Source: DASPGQ01 sp035457705
Lineage (GTDB): Bacteria; Acidobacteriota; Vicinamibacteria; Marinacidobacterales; SMYC01
NCBI GenBank assembly: GCA_035457705.1
Contig: DATIBD010000002.1
Location: 1-64,000 of the forward strand
Reading direction: 5' to 3'
DNA: 64,000 nt
Below the pieces are notes generated by a model. It saw nothing but the letters and a program-made list of their open reading frames with translations, made no database searches and was not told the origin of the DNA. Positions 32,349-40,430 of the stretch are shown here, one piece after another (position 1 is the first letter of the stretch; the number at the start of each line of letters is the position of its first letter). Made by a program: the position numbers and the translations under genes.

Positions 32349-32966
32349 CTAGAGTTGTATGCCCCCGAAGGCCATGAACCCGATGGCCATCAGGCCCGTG
32401 AGGAGGAACGTGATTCCGAGCCCGCGCAAGCCCTCGGGGATGTGGTGGTAACGAAGACGTTCCCGGATTCCGGCGAGGGCGACGATGGCGAGAGCCCAAC
32501 CGGTTCCCGACCCGAATCCGAAAACGAGGCTCTCGGTGAGATCGTAGCTCCTCTCCACCATGAAAAGAGACGCGCCGAGAATCGCACAGTTGACGGCGAT
32601 GAGAGGCAAGAAGACTCCGAGCGCGGTGTAGAGCGCGGGGAAGAAACGATCGAGCGCCATCTCGACGATCTGCACCATGGCCGCGATGGTTCCGATGTAC
32701 GTGAGAAAACCCAGAAAGGACAGATCCTGCTCGGCGAGAGAGGGGTCGAGCCAGGACAGGGCCCCGGGCTTGAGCAAAAAGTTGTAAACCAGATTGTTTG
32801 CCGGAACCGTCACCGTCAGGACGAATACGACGGCGCTCCCGAGGCCGATGGCCGTGTCGACCCTGCGAGAGACGGCGACGAACGAGCACATCCCCAGAAA
32901 AAAAGCGAGAGCCATGTTCTCGATGAAGATGGCTTTTACCGCGAGGCTCAGGTAGCTCTCCAGCAT
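32349..32966 (-). CDS. nqrE: Na+-NQR subunit E
   Basis: 205 residues with six membrane helices, homologous to NqrD and RnfA. ENMALAFFLGMCSFVAVSRR has the conserved Cys that with NqrD binds an iron centre between the subunits; VNCAILGASLFMVERSYDL is the second, inverted copy of the motif. ATG 32966 is set by the family start (MLESYLSLAVKAIFIEN); the in-frame extension upstream overlaps nqrD and is not coding. The gene begins 1 bp after the nqrD stop. Confidence 0.94.
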   Translation of the reverse strand: MLESYLSLAVKAIFIENMALAFFLGMCSFVAVSRRVDTAIGLGSAVVFVLTVTVPANNLVYNFLLKPGALSWLDPSLAEQDLSFLGFLTYIGTIAAMVQIVEMALDRFFPALYTALGVFLPLIAVNCAILGASLFMVERSYDLTESLVFGFGSGTGWALAIVALAGIRERLRYHHIPEGLRGLGITFLLTGLMAIGFMAFGGIQL

Positions 32967-32967
32967 G

Positions 32968-33591
32968 TCAGTCCGCCTCGACTTGTTCCGGCTTCCACGT
33001 CCGGAGCGCCCAGATGAAGAAGCCAATGATGAAGAACGCTCCCGGAGAGATGACCAGGAGCCCGTTGGGCGTGTACCAGCCGCCATCGGCCACGTTGGCG
33101 AGAACGGGTATACCGAAAAACGTCCCCGCACCAAAGATCTCCCGGATCGCGGCCGTCATCATAAGTATGAGCGAGTAGCCCAGGCCGTTGCCGACGCCGT
33201 CAAGGAGACTCATGGCGGGTGGATTCTGCATCGCGAATGCTTCCGCCCGACCCATGATGATGCAGTTCGTAATGATGAGGCCGACGAAGACCGAGAGTTG
33301 TTTCGAAATCTCGAAAACGTAGGCCTTCAGCACCTGATCGGTGACGATGACCAGCGAAGCGATGATGGTGAGCTGTACGATGATGCGTATGTTCGTCGGA
33401 ATTTGGTTGCGGATCGCACTGACGAGGAAATTCGAGGCGGTCAACACGGCGATGACGGCGATGCTCATAACCACCGCGGTATCCATTTTCGTGGTGACCG
33501 CCAGTGCCGAACAGATTCCAAGCACCTGAAGTGCAATCGGGTTGTTGTTGAACAGAGGATCGAGCAGCGCCTCTCTCGCCGGTTTTGCCAT
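32968..33591 (-). CDS. nqrD: Na+-NQR subunit D
   Basis: 207 residues, six membrane helices. NNPIALQVLGICSALAVTTK and VGLIITNCIIMGRAEAFAMQ carry the paired cysteine motifs shared with NqrE. Member of the NqrDE/RnfAE family; TPNGLLVISPGAFFIIGF is typical of NqrD. Its ATG overlaps the nqrC stop by one base (TGATG). Confidence 0.95.
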   Translation of the reverse strand: MAKPAREALLDPLFNNNPIALQVLGICSALAVTTKMDTAVVMSIAVIAVLTASNFLVSAIRNQIPTNIRIIVQLTIIASLVIVTDQVLKAYVFEISKQLSVFVGLIITNCIIMGRAEAFAMQNPPAMSLLDGVGNGLGYSLILMMTAAIREIFGAGTFFGIPVLANVADGGWYTPNGLLVISPGAFFIIGFFIWALRTWKPEQVEAD

Positions 33592-34364
33592 CAGCTGACG
33601 TTCTCTCTCAACTTCTCCAGATATTTCCCGAACCCGTGCTCGCCGAGCCAGAACTGAACCAGGTTCGTCACCCCGCGGCTCGTCATCGTCGCCCCCGAGA
33701 GCCCGTCCACGCGATAGGGGTCCTCCTCGGGCGGACCCGCCTTACCGCGAATCACTTCGATGGCCGGCTGGAAGTCCTCGTCGAAAGCTTGTCGACCTTT
33801 CCACAGCGCTTTCCAATTGGGGTTGTCCACCTCACCTCCGAGCCCCGGCGTCTCCTTGTGCTCGTAGAACGTGATCCCCCGGACGTGCTGAAGCTCGGCG
33901 TCGAGCGCGATGAAGCCATAGAGGGTGGACCACAGGCCCTTGCCCTCGATGGGGAGGATGATGAGCTTCAGCTTACCCCCTTCCTCGAGCCGATAGACCA
34001 GTGCCTGCTCGGGAATCCTTTCCACCCCCGCCGGGTTTCTGGGCGCTTCAGAGGAGGTGGCCGGATCCGAGGCGACCTTCCTCTGGTCGAAGGTCGCCGG
34101 GTCCACGTCGGGCAGCGGCTCACCGGTCTCGAGGCTCACGACTGTCGAGAGGATCGGTTCGAAGCGACGCTTCACTTCTTCGGAGGAGAGCTCCTCCGAG
34201 TCGCCTGCCAGACCGGCGGCAACGAGGACGTTTCGCTGTTTGTCCAGATAGGCGTTCGTCTCCTGCTTTTCCTTGAGTGATACCGCGGAGGAGGAAACGA
34301 CAACGGCGCAAACCAGACACACGATCGTCGCGAAAACGATCGAGTAGGCGGCGCTACGTTGCAT
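33591..34364 (-). CDS. nqrC: Na+-NQR subunit C (FMN-carrying)
   Basis: 257 residues. One N-terminal membrane helix (YSIVFATIVCLVCAVVVSSS), then a periplasmic FMN-binding domain with DGLSGATMTSRGVTNLVQFW, the flavinylation motif (Thr in SGAT) used by ApbE. GKGLWSTLYGFIALD and ITFYEHKETPGLGGEVD are family landmarks. It follows nqrB after 134 bp, the longest gap inside the nqr group. Confidence 0.95.
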   Translation of the reverse strand: MQRSAAYSIVFATIVCLVCAVVVSSSAVSLKEKQETNAYLDKQRNVLVAAGLAGDSEELSSEEVKRRFEPILSTVVSLETGEPLPDVDPATFDQRKVASDPATSSEAPRNPAGVERIPEQALVYRLEEGGKLKLIILPIEGKGLWSTLYGFIALDAELQHVRGITFYEHKETPGLGGEVDNPNWKALWKGRQAFDEDFQPAIEVIRGKAGPPEEDPYRVDGLSGATMTSRGVTNLVQFWLGEHGFGKYLEKLRENVS

Positions 34365-34461
34365 GAGGTCTCGTCCGTCTCAATGTTAGCGACGAGAACC
34401 GGAAGCCGCAATGGAGCCGAGCGGAGGTGTGGAACCCGTGGGTCGAGCGCGCTAGCGTCCT

Positions 34462-34481
34462 GCACCCCTTGTTTCGGGTGC
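34462..34481 (-). other. Stem-loop in the nqrB-nqrC gap
   Basis: The 134-bp gap between nqrB and nqrC contains no gene. GCACCC and GGGTGC pair around an 8-nt loop. No T-run follows, so it is not a clear terminator; it may tune or stabilise mRNA segments. Nothing else recognisable was found in the gap. Confidence 0.35.
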
Positions 34482-34498
34482 GTTTCACCGCCATCTTT

Positions 34499-35743
34499 CT
34501 ATCCCGCCCGCTCAAAAGCGGTGCGTCCGGCATAGCGAGAGCGGCGCCTTCGCACGTTGGCCCGGATGGCGAAGTGGTCGATGAGGGGCGCAAACACGTT
34601 CATGAACAGAATGGCGAGCATCATCCCCTCGGGATAAGCCGGGTTGACGACACGGATGAGCACGACCAGAACGCCGATGAAGAAACCGTACACGAGTCGG
34701 CCACCGTCCGTGCCCGGCGCGGTCACGGGCTCGGTCGCCATGAATACCGTGCCGAATGCCCAGCCTCCGAGCACGAACTGCCACCAGAACGGGACGTCGA
34801 AAAAGGGGTTCGTTTCCGAGCCGATGGTATTCAGCAGCAGGGAAGCTGCCATCGTGCCTGCGGTAACGCTCGCGATGATGCGCCACGAGCCGATGCCCGT
34901 CACGATCAGCACGAGCGCACCGAGAAGACATGCCGCGAACGACGTTTCGCCCATCGAGCCCGGCACGAACCCCCAGAAGGCGTCCCACCAATCGAGCCCG
35001 GCGGTCAGCGCGGAGTGTCCCTGAAGCGCGGTCACCGCGAGCCAGGTCGCACCGCTGACGCCATCTGCGCTGGTCTGGGCGGCAATCCAGACGTCGTCGC
35101 CTGAAATTTGCGCCGGATAAGCGAAGAAGACGAACGCCCGGGCCACGAGCGCAGGATTGAGGATGTTGTATCCCGTTCCCCCGAAAATCTCCTTTCCCAC
35201 CACCACGCCGAAACTGATTCCAAGGGCGACCTGCCAGAGCGGAATGGTCGGAGGCAAGATCAGGGGGAAGAGCATCCCGGTTACCAGGAAGCCCTCGTTC
35301 ATTTCGTGACGACGGACCGCGGCGAACACCACTTCCCACCCGCCTCCCACGGCGAACGTAGTGACCAGCACGGGAACGTAATAGAGCCCGCCGTGGACGA
35401 ACGACGACAGAAAACTCGAGGGATCGAAGCCGAGGGCGAGGAACGCCATCGCCGCCGTCTGCCAGTTGTCGAGAGGCAGAGCGCCTTTCGAGATCGCCAG
35501 GTTCGCCTGGAAGCCCGTGTTGTAGAAGGCCATGAAGACCGTGCCCACGAGCGCGGCGACCACGACCATCATGGTTCGCTTCAGGTCCAGCGCGTCTCTG
35601 ATATGAGAGGCCCCGTCGGTCGTCTTTCCGGGAGTGAAGAGGAACGTGTCACCGGCCTCGTACAGGGGGTGGAGGCGCTCTAGCTTCCCTCCTTTAAAGA
35701 AGAGTTTTTCCTGTTTGTCGAGGAGGATCCTCAGAAACCGCAT
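34499..35743 (-). CDS. nqrB: Na+-NQR subunit B
   Basis: 414 residues, about ten membrane helices. DGVSGATWLAVTALQGH contains the threonine to which ApbE attaches FMN. The GGTGYNILNPALVARAFVFF loop and MFPLILPPTIPLWQVALGIS are strongly conserved in NqrB/RnfD. The subunit carries the riboflavin and part of the sodium path. The ATG follows the nqrA stop directly (TAA-ATG), so translation is coupled. Confidence 0.96.
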   Translation of the reverse strand: MRFLRILLDKQEKLFFKGGKLERLHPLYEAGDTFLFTPGKTTDGASHIRDALDLKRTMMVVVAALVGTVFMAFYNTGFQANLAISKGALPLDNWQTAAMAFLALGFDPSSFLSSFVHGGLYYVPVLVTTFAVGGGWEVVFAAVRRHEMNEGFLVTGMLFPLILPPTIPLWQVALGISFGVVVGKEIFGGTGYNILNPALVARAFVFFAYPAQISGDDVWIAAQTSADGVSGATWLAVTALQGHSALTAGLDWWDAFWGFVPGSMGETSFAACLLGALVLIVTGIGSWRIIASVTAGTMAASLLLNTIGSETNPFFDVPFWWQFVLGGWAFGTVFMATEPVTAPGTDGGRLVYGFFIGVLVVLIRVVNPAYPEGMMLAILFMNVFAPLIDHFAIRANVRRRRSRYAGRTAFERAG

Positions 35744-37099
35744 TTACCCCTCTTTTTGGATCGTCGTCAGGACTCTTCTCAAGTGAGCTCCAAAGTTGTT
35801 CTTGCCCACGTCGGCGAAGGTGCAGAGGGCGAGGTCCTCTTCTTCGAGCTCGAGGCATCCGAGCTCCTGAGCGCGCTCGACATCCTGCATGACGAGCGCA
35901 CGCAAGAGGAACGTGGGAAGTATATCCATGGGCATGACCTGCTCATAGGAGCCGATGGGAATGATGGCGCGGCGGGAGCCGTGAGTGGAAGTCCTCAAAT
36001 CCAGCTTCCTGCCAGGAAGCAGGCGGGAAAGAAAGACGGGCTTGACCGAGAACTTGTTCCGCCCGGGGGTAAGCCAGCCGAGAAACACCCGCTCGCGATC
36101 TTCGCCGATCACGGAAACCTGCTGATGGTAGCGGCCGAGATACCCCTCGGCGTCCCCCATGGCGCGTCGTCCGGAGAGGACCGATCCGGAGATGATCCGG
36201 CTGTCTCCTGGACGAAGCTCACCCTCGACGAGCTCGTCCAGAAAAGCGCCGCGTCTCGTTTTCAGAAGACGCGGCCTCCGGACCTTCGGTCCGGCGAAGG
36301 AGACGAGCCGACTCAGATCCAGCTCGCCTCTTTCGAAGAGCCTACCGAAGGCGACGACGTCCTGAAGCCCGATGTACCAAACGGTCTTGTTTCGATCGAC
36401 CGGGTCGAGAACGTGGATGTGGTAGCCCACCGTTCCTGCCGGGTGCGGACCTCGAAAGCGTTCGTGGCGAAAAGGTTGCTTGGGAGGAACTGGTACGCGG
36501 GACGGCTCGGCGGTACAGACGAAGACAGCTCCGTCGGACAGTTTCGCCAGGGCGGCCAGTCCGCGCTCGAAATCGGCCTCCGCGCCGGTTAGCAGGACGT
36601 CACCCGGTGCGGCGAGGGGGTTCGTGTCCATCGCGGTGACGAAGATCGAGTGGGGTCTCATCGCCGGGCTCGCCACCCCGCCGAAGGGACGTGCCCGGAG
36701 GGCGGTCCATTCGCCCGACTCGAGAAGGAGGTCCATGACCTCGGTTCGGGACAGGCTCGAGGGGTGTTTACCGGTAAAGGCCCGGAAGGAGACGCATGAC
36801 TCCCCGCTCGACAGCTCGATTACCATCGATCGGAAAGCACGCCGCTCACCTCTATGGATAGCGGAAACGCGTCCCGAGCCCGGAGACGTGAATCGAACCC
36901 CCGGATTCCTCTTGTCCTCGAACAGAAGGGAGCCGGTTCCTACCTCGTCGCCCACTTTGACGAACATCGTCGGTCGCAGGCCAGGGTAATCGTCCCCGAG
37001 CAGGGCGACTCGCCTCGGACGCGATGGGCTGTCCACCACGAGCTCGGGCTCTCCCGCGACGGGAAGCGTGAGACCTTTCGTCGATCGATGAACCGCCAT
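35744..37099 (-). CDS. nqrA: Na+-NQR subunit A
   Basis: 451 residues, soluble. GLTLPVAGEP (N-terminal barrel), GDEVGTGSLLFEDKRNPGV, TSPGSGRVSAIHRGERRAF, then the C-terminal FLLRALVMQDVERAQELGCL and LALCTFADVGKNNFGAHL, all NqrA landmarks. First gene of nqrABCDEF. No strong promoter was assigned in the 236-bp intergenic region upstream. Confidence 0.95.
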   Translation of the reverse strand: MAVHRSTKGLTLPVAGEPELVVDSPSRPRRVALLGDDYPGLRPTMFVKVGDEVGTGSLLFEDKRNPGVRFTSPGSGRVSAIHRGERRAFRSMVIELSSGESCVSFRAFTGKHPSSLSRTEVMDLLLESGEWTALRARPFGGVASPAMRPHSIFVTAMDTNPLAAPGDVLLTGAEADFERGLAALAKLSDGAVFVCTAEPSRVPVPPKQPFRHERFRGPHPAGTVGYHIHVLDPVDRNKTVWYIGLQDVVAFGRLFERGELDLSRLVSFAGPKVRRPRLLKTRRGAFLDELVEGELRPGDSRIISGSVLSGRRAMGDAEGYLGRYHQQVSVIGEDRERVFLGWLTPGRNKFSVKPVFLSRLLPGRKLDLRTSTHGSRRAIIPIGSYEQVMPMDILPTFLLRALVMQDVERAQELGCLELEEEDLALCTFADVGKNNFGAHLRRVLTTIQKEG

Positions 37100-37335
37100 C
37101 AGCTCACGCCCGAGCTAGGGATCCGGACTCGTCGCTGAACTGTCCGTGATGAGCGAGCTCGATCAGGGGGCTTCTACATGCAGATCGAAAAGTCAACCGG
37201 CACAAACGCAAAATCTTTTCACAAAACCGTAGAGTGCGCAATGGAAGTGAGAGCTCCGGTTGCCAGTAGATTCTCCCGGAAAGATCCGTCATACTAAGAG
37301 GGTCCACAACAAATAGGTTCCTCCCTTGGAGGAGG
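37100..37335. other. Intergenic region between nqrA and the FHA-EAL gene
   Basis: Divergent promoter region of 236 bp. It is less GC-rich around 37180-37230 than its surroundings. I could not assign a convincing -35/-10 pair for either direction; the ribosome-binding site of the FHA-EAL gene is at its right end. No gene seen. Confidence 0.5.
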
Positions 37336-38565
37336 ATGACAGCAGGTCTTCCCCCAAGCCAAAAAAGAAGGGGTCGGGGTCCCGAAGTCATGGAAAAGAC
37401 CTCCCGAGAAACGCGCACGTCGCCCTGGTGCCTGGAGAGCAAGCTCGAAGGGGGCCGGGTGTTGCAACGTGTCGCAATCCATTCGTTCCCGTTCCGGATC
37501 GGCCGTATCGCCGGTCTCGACTTGACGCTTCCTTTTCAGTCCGTCTCCAAACGCCATGCGGAGATATATATGGACGGTGAGGACCTCATGCTGAGGGACC
37601 TGGACAGCACGAACGGAACGTTCGTCAACCGACAGCGAGTCACGGGGAGTTTGCTCCGGGAAGGAGACATCCTTCATTTTGCCGAGTTCGAGTTCCGGCT
37701 CGGGCGCGTCGAGGGAGAGGGGCTCGTGCGGCGGGCGGATCAGACACTCGAGTTCGGAACGTTGGCGATCAGTCGTATGGTGCTCTCTCAGCAGTTCGTT
37801 TCTGGCACGAGACAGCTGGCCGAGCTCATGGATCAGCGTCTGGTCACCGCCGCTTTTCAGGCCATCGTTTCGATACCCGAGGGAAAGGTTATCGGCTATG
37901 AGGTGCTTGGGCGGGGCCTTCATCCCGAGTTGCCCGAAAACCCATGCGACCTGTTTCGCATCGCCGAGACGCTGGGACGCGAAGCCGAGCTCTCGCGCCT
38001 GTTCCGTCAGCAAGCCATCGAGCTCGTGCTCTCGTCGGGTTTGACGCTGCCGCGCCTGTTCTTGAACACGCACCCCATCGAGCTAGGTCGGCCCGAGCTC
38101 ATCGAGTCGTTGAGACAGGTTCGGATCCGGGCACCCGAACAGGAGCTGGCACTCGAGATCCATGAAGGGGCGCTCGCCAAGCCTCACGTCACCGCAGAGC
38201 TCAAGCGAGAGCTCGATGCCCTGAACATCAGTCTGGCTCTCGACGATTTCGGTCTGGGCGAGCGGTTCGCTCAACTGGCCGAAGTCGAGCCGCATTACCT
38301 CAAATTCGACATGAGCTGGTTCGAGGACCTCCTCGAGGCTCGCGCCTCGAAACGTCGGCTGCTGTCGATGCTCATGGCCGCCGCCCGCGAGCTTCACGCC
38401 GAACCGATTGCCGAGGGCATCGAGAGCAGGCGGGAAGCGGAGGTCTGTGCCGAGATGGGCTTCCGGCTCGCCCAGGGATACCTCTACTCGGAGCCGAGGA
38501 TGCTCGACGACTTGTCAGAAGAGCCGTCTCAAAAGGTTCAGTGCGAGGGTCACAAGTACCGATAG
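37336..38565 (+). CDS. FHA-EAL domain protein, possible c-di-GMP phosphodiesterase
   Basis: 409 residues. FHA domain at about 40-130 (FRIGRIAGLDLTLPFQSVSK, RDLDSTNGTFVNR), then EAL domain at about 160-400. The EAL catalytic set can be traced: Glu in GYEVLGRG (EAL is EVL), Asn in LFLNTHP, Glu in ALEIHEG, the pair in LALDDFGLGE, Lys in YLKFDMSW, Glu in AEGIES and Gln in AQGYLYSEP. So hydrolysis of c-di-GMP is possible despite changed flanks. Architecture suggests control by Ser/Thr phosphorylation. Start ATG 37336 follows GGAGGAGG, slightly close; ATG 37390 is an alternative. Its 3' end overlaps the convergent DUF2905 gene by 51 nt. Confidence 0.85.
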   Translation: MTAGLPPSQKRRGRGPEVMEKTSRETRTSPWCLESKLEGGRVLQRVAIHSFPFRIGRIAGLDLTLPFQSVSKRHAEIYMDGEDLMLRDLDSTNGTFVNRQRVTGSLLREGDILHFAEFEFRLGRVEGEGLVRRADQTLEFGTLAISRMVLSQQFVSGTRQLAELMDQRLVTAAFQAIVSIPEGKVIGYEVLGRGLHPELPENPCDLFRIAETLGREAELSRLFRQQAIELVLSSGLTLPRLFLNTHPIELGRPELIESLRQVRIRAPEQELALEIHEGALAKPHVTAELKRELDALNISLALDDFGLGERFAQLAEVEPHYLKFDMSWFEDLLEARASKRRLLSMLMAAARELHAEPIAEGIESRREAEVCAEMGFRLAQGYLYSEPRMLDDLSEEPSQKVQCEGHKYR

Positions 38566-38736
38566 CAAGACCATCGACGTGAGCGGAAAGAAGACGCGCG
38601 TCGTCTCGCTCTCGTAACGGATGTCACCCGGGAGCCGACCGAACCAGGAAAATCCGCCCCAATAGACCAAAAGCCCAAGCGTCAGCAGCCCCGCGCCGGC
38701 ACCGGCGAGAACGAGCCCGATGGAACGCGCGTCCAC
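38515..38736 (-). CDS. DUF2905 small membrane protein
   Basis: 73 residues with two membrane helices joined by FGRLPGDIRYESETTRVFFP, the DUF2905 signature (GRLPGDI...FYFPLTS). Function unknown; often near cell-division or recombination genes in other phyla. Its 3' end overlaps the FHA-EAL gene on the opposite strand by 51 nt. GTG start at 38736. Confidence 0.88.
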   Translation of the reverse strand: MDARSIGLVLAGAGAGLLTLGLLVYWGGFSWFGRLPGDIRYESETTRVFFPLTSMVLLSVLVTLALNLLRRLF

Positions 38737-38751
38737 GGTTGCAAGCTTAGC

Positions 38752-39690
38752 TCAAGGTAAACCTGACAGGCGCTCCGTCAGCAGCTCGAAGAAGCCGCCC
38801 GCATCGATCGTGTGGACCCACAGGGCGTTCGGCTCCAACGCAGTGACACCCCAAAAATCAACGACCGTCTCTCCTAGCGTCAGATCCGATACCGTCTCGA
38901 CGTCGATGTGCACCCGTTTGGCTCGGAACAAGGCGGGCTCCAACAAGTAAGCGACGGTGCAGGGGTCGTGGAGAGGCGCTCCCTCGGTTCCGTATTTCTC
39001 CGTGTCGTGACGATTGAAGTACTCGAGCATCGACTTGACCGAGCGCCCGACCGAGGTGCCGAGCCTCCCAATAGCATCCAAGCGGGTGGGTGTCGCCAGC
39101 GCTTGATGCGTGACGTCGAGCCCCATGACCACCAGCGGTCGCCCACACGCGAAGACGATCTTCGCCGCATGAGGATCGACGAAAATGTTGAACTCGGCCG
39201 ACGGGGTCACGTTGCCACCTTCTCGCATGGCTCCACCCATCAGAACGATCTCACGAATCTTGGGGGCGATCTCCGGCGCTTTGACGAGCGCAGTGGCGAC
39301 GTTGGTCAGAGGACCTGTAGGAACGAGCGTCATCGAGGCATCTTCGGCGTCGCGAAGCGTGTCGACGATGAAGTCCACCGCGTGCCCATCCCGTAGCGGC
39401 AGAGACGGCTCGTGGATGTCGGCGCCGTCGATGCCTTCCCGACCATGGACGGACTCGGCGGTCACGAGCGGGCGGAGCATGGGTCGCGGGCAGCCGGCGT
39501 AGACCGCGACGTCGGTGCGCCGGGCGAGCTCACACATGAGGCGGGCGTTTCTTTGTGTCTTTTCGAGGGGCACGTTGCCGGCCACGGTCGTAATCCCGGC
39601 AAGCTCGAGCCTGTCGGAAGCAGAAAGCGCGAAGAGAATGTTGACGGCGTCGTCCTGGCCAGGATCGCAGTCGAGAATGATTCGTTTCAT
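38752..39690 (-). CDS. Inosine-uridine-preferring nucleoside hydrolase
   Basis: 312 residues. Calcium-binding N-terminus DCDPGQDDAVNILFAL (DxDxxxDD), then VAGNVPLEKTQRNARLMCEL, VLMGGAMREGGNVTPSAEFN with the substrate-contact Asn, and a Asp in PLHDPCTVAYL. The active-site Asp residues are all present. It hydrolyses N-glycosidic bonds of nucleosides for salvage. A ribokinase fragment lies nearby at 41423 and could once have used the released ribose, though it is now broken. Start ATG 39690. Confidence 0.93.
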   Translation of the reverse strand: MKRIILDCDPGQDDAVNILFALSASDRLELAGITTVAGNVPLEKTQRNARLMCELARRTDVAVYAGCPRPMLRPLVTAESVHGREGIDGADIHEPSLPLRDGHAVDFIVDTLRDAEDASMTLVPTGPLTNVATALVKAPEIAPKIREIVLMGGAMREGGNVTPSAEFNIFVDPHAAKIVFACGRPLVVMGLDVTHQALATPTRLDAIGRLGTSVGRSVKSMLEYFNRHDTEKYGTEGAPLHDPCTVAYLLEPALFRAKRVHIDVETVSDLTLGETVVDFWGVTALEPNALWVHTIDAGGFFELLTERLSGLP

Positions 39691-39785
39691 GCTGCGCTTG
39701 ACAGCTTACCCGAAGCGATCGCCGACGAGATAGCCGGGTGAGGAGCCGAGCATCGCGTGAGGGGCCACCGTCTCGAAGACCCCGC

Positions 39786-39814
39786 TTGACAAAATAGAAC
39801 GTTCGTTCTATTTT
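39786..39814 (+). promoter_or_regulatory. Promoter with TetR operator
   Basis: TTGACA (39786-39791), 17-nt spacer, TATTTT (39809-39814). A near-perfect inverted repeat of 10-bp arms AAAATAGAAC and GTTCTATTTT around GTTC spans 39791-39814, covering the whole spacer and the -10. Binding there would block polymerase. The start codon of the tetR gene follows 9 nt after the -10, so the mRNA is probably leaderless. Confidence 0.75.
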
Positions 39815-39823
39815 GGACTCATC

Positions 39824-40414
39824 ATGAGCAAAGGCGAGGAAACTCGGGCCGTCATCCTCGAGCACGCTCTCAGCATGGCGAGCCGGATTGGCCTCGAGGG
39901 CTTGAGCATCGGAGGTCTTGCGAGCGAGACCGGGATGTCGAAGAGCGGCCTTTTCGCCCACTTCGACTCGAAGCTCAACCTTCAGCTCGACGTCCTGAGG
40001 AGCTCCGTCGACCGTTTCATCGCTCGCGTGGTCGTTCCCGCGCTCAAAAAGCCCCGCGGAGCTCCTCGGGTGCGGGCTCTGTTCGAGGGCTGGCTCTCCT
40101 GGTCCAATGATCCGGCACTTCCCGGGGGGTGCTTCTTCATCGCCGCCGCGAACGAGCTGGACGACCGCCCAGGGCCGCTCCGAGATCGGCTCGTGAGCTA
40201 TCAGCGCGACTGGATCGAGACGCTCTCCACCGCGGCCCGTATCGCCGTCGAGGAAGGGCATTTTCGGGCAGACCTCGACACACGGCAGTTCGCCTACGAG
40301 TTTTATTCCATCCTGATGGCCTACCACCATTTCAGTCGCCTCATGCGCGATGCGGAGGCGGAGCGACGAGCTCGTTGCGCCCTCGAGCAGCTGCTCGAGC
40401 GGTCCCAACCCTGA
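39824..40414 (+). CDS. TetR-family repressor, likely autoregulated
   Basis: 196 residues. HTH of TetR type: LSIGGLASETGMSKSGLFAH followed by FDSKLNLQLDVL. C-terminal ligand-binding part has the TetR_C-like ALFEGWLSWSNDPALPGGCF. The strong palindrome over its promoter, with no other regulator between, argues for autorepression. The downstream hydrolase starts 16 bp after the stop, so both are one transcript and the hydrolase may metabolise or clear the inducer. No Shine-Dalgarno sequence precedes the start. Confidence 0.9.
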   Translation: MSKGEETRAVILEHALSMASRIGLEGLSIGGLASETGMSKSGLFAHFDSKLNLQLDVLRSSVDRFIARVVVPALKKPRGAPRVRALFEGWLSWSNDPALPGGCFFIAAANELDDRPGPLRDRLVSYQRDWIETLSTAARIAVEEGHFRADLDTRQFAYEFYSILMAYHHFSRLMRDAEAERRARCALEQLLERSQP

Positions 40415-40430
40415 CCGAGGAGCATCCTTC

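Noticed and set aside
34462..34481. nqrB-nqrC stem-loop considered as a riboswitch or terminator
   Set aside because: No T-run, no conserved aptamer motif, and genes on both sides need to be expressed together.
34354..34593. 79-codon minus-strand frame between nqrB and nqrC
   Set aside because: Overlaps the nqrB end, no homology or ribosome-binding site; only a stem-loop lies in the gap.
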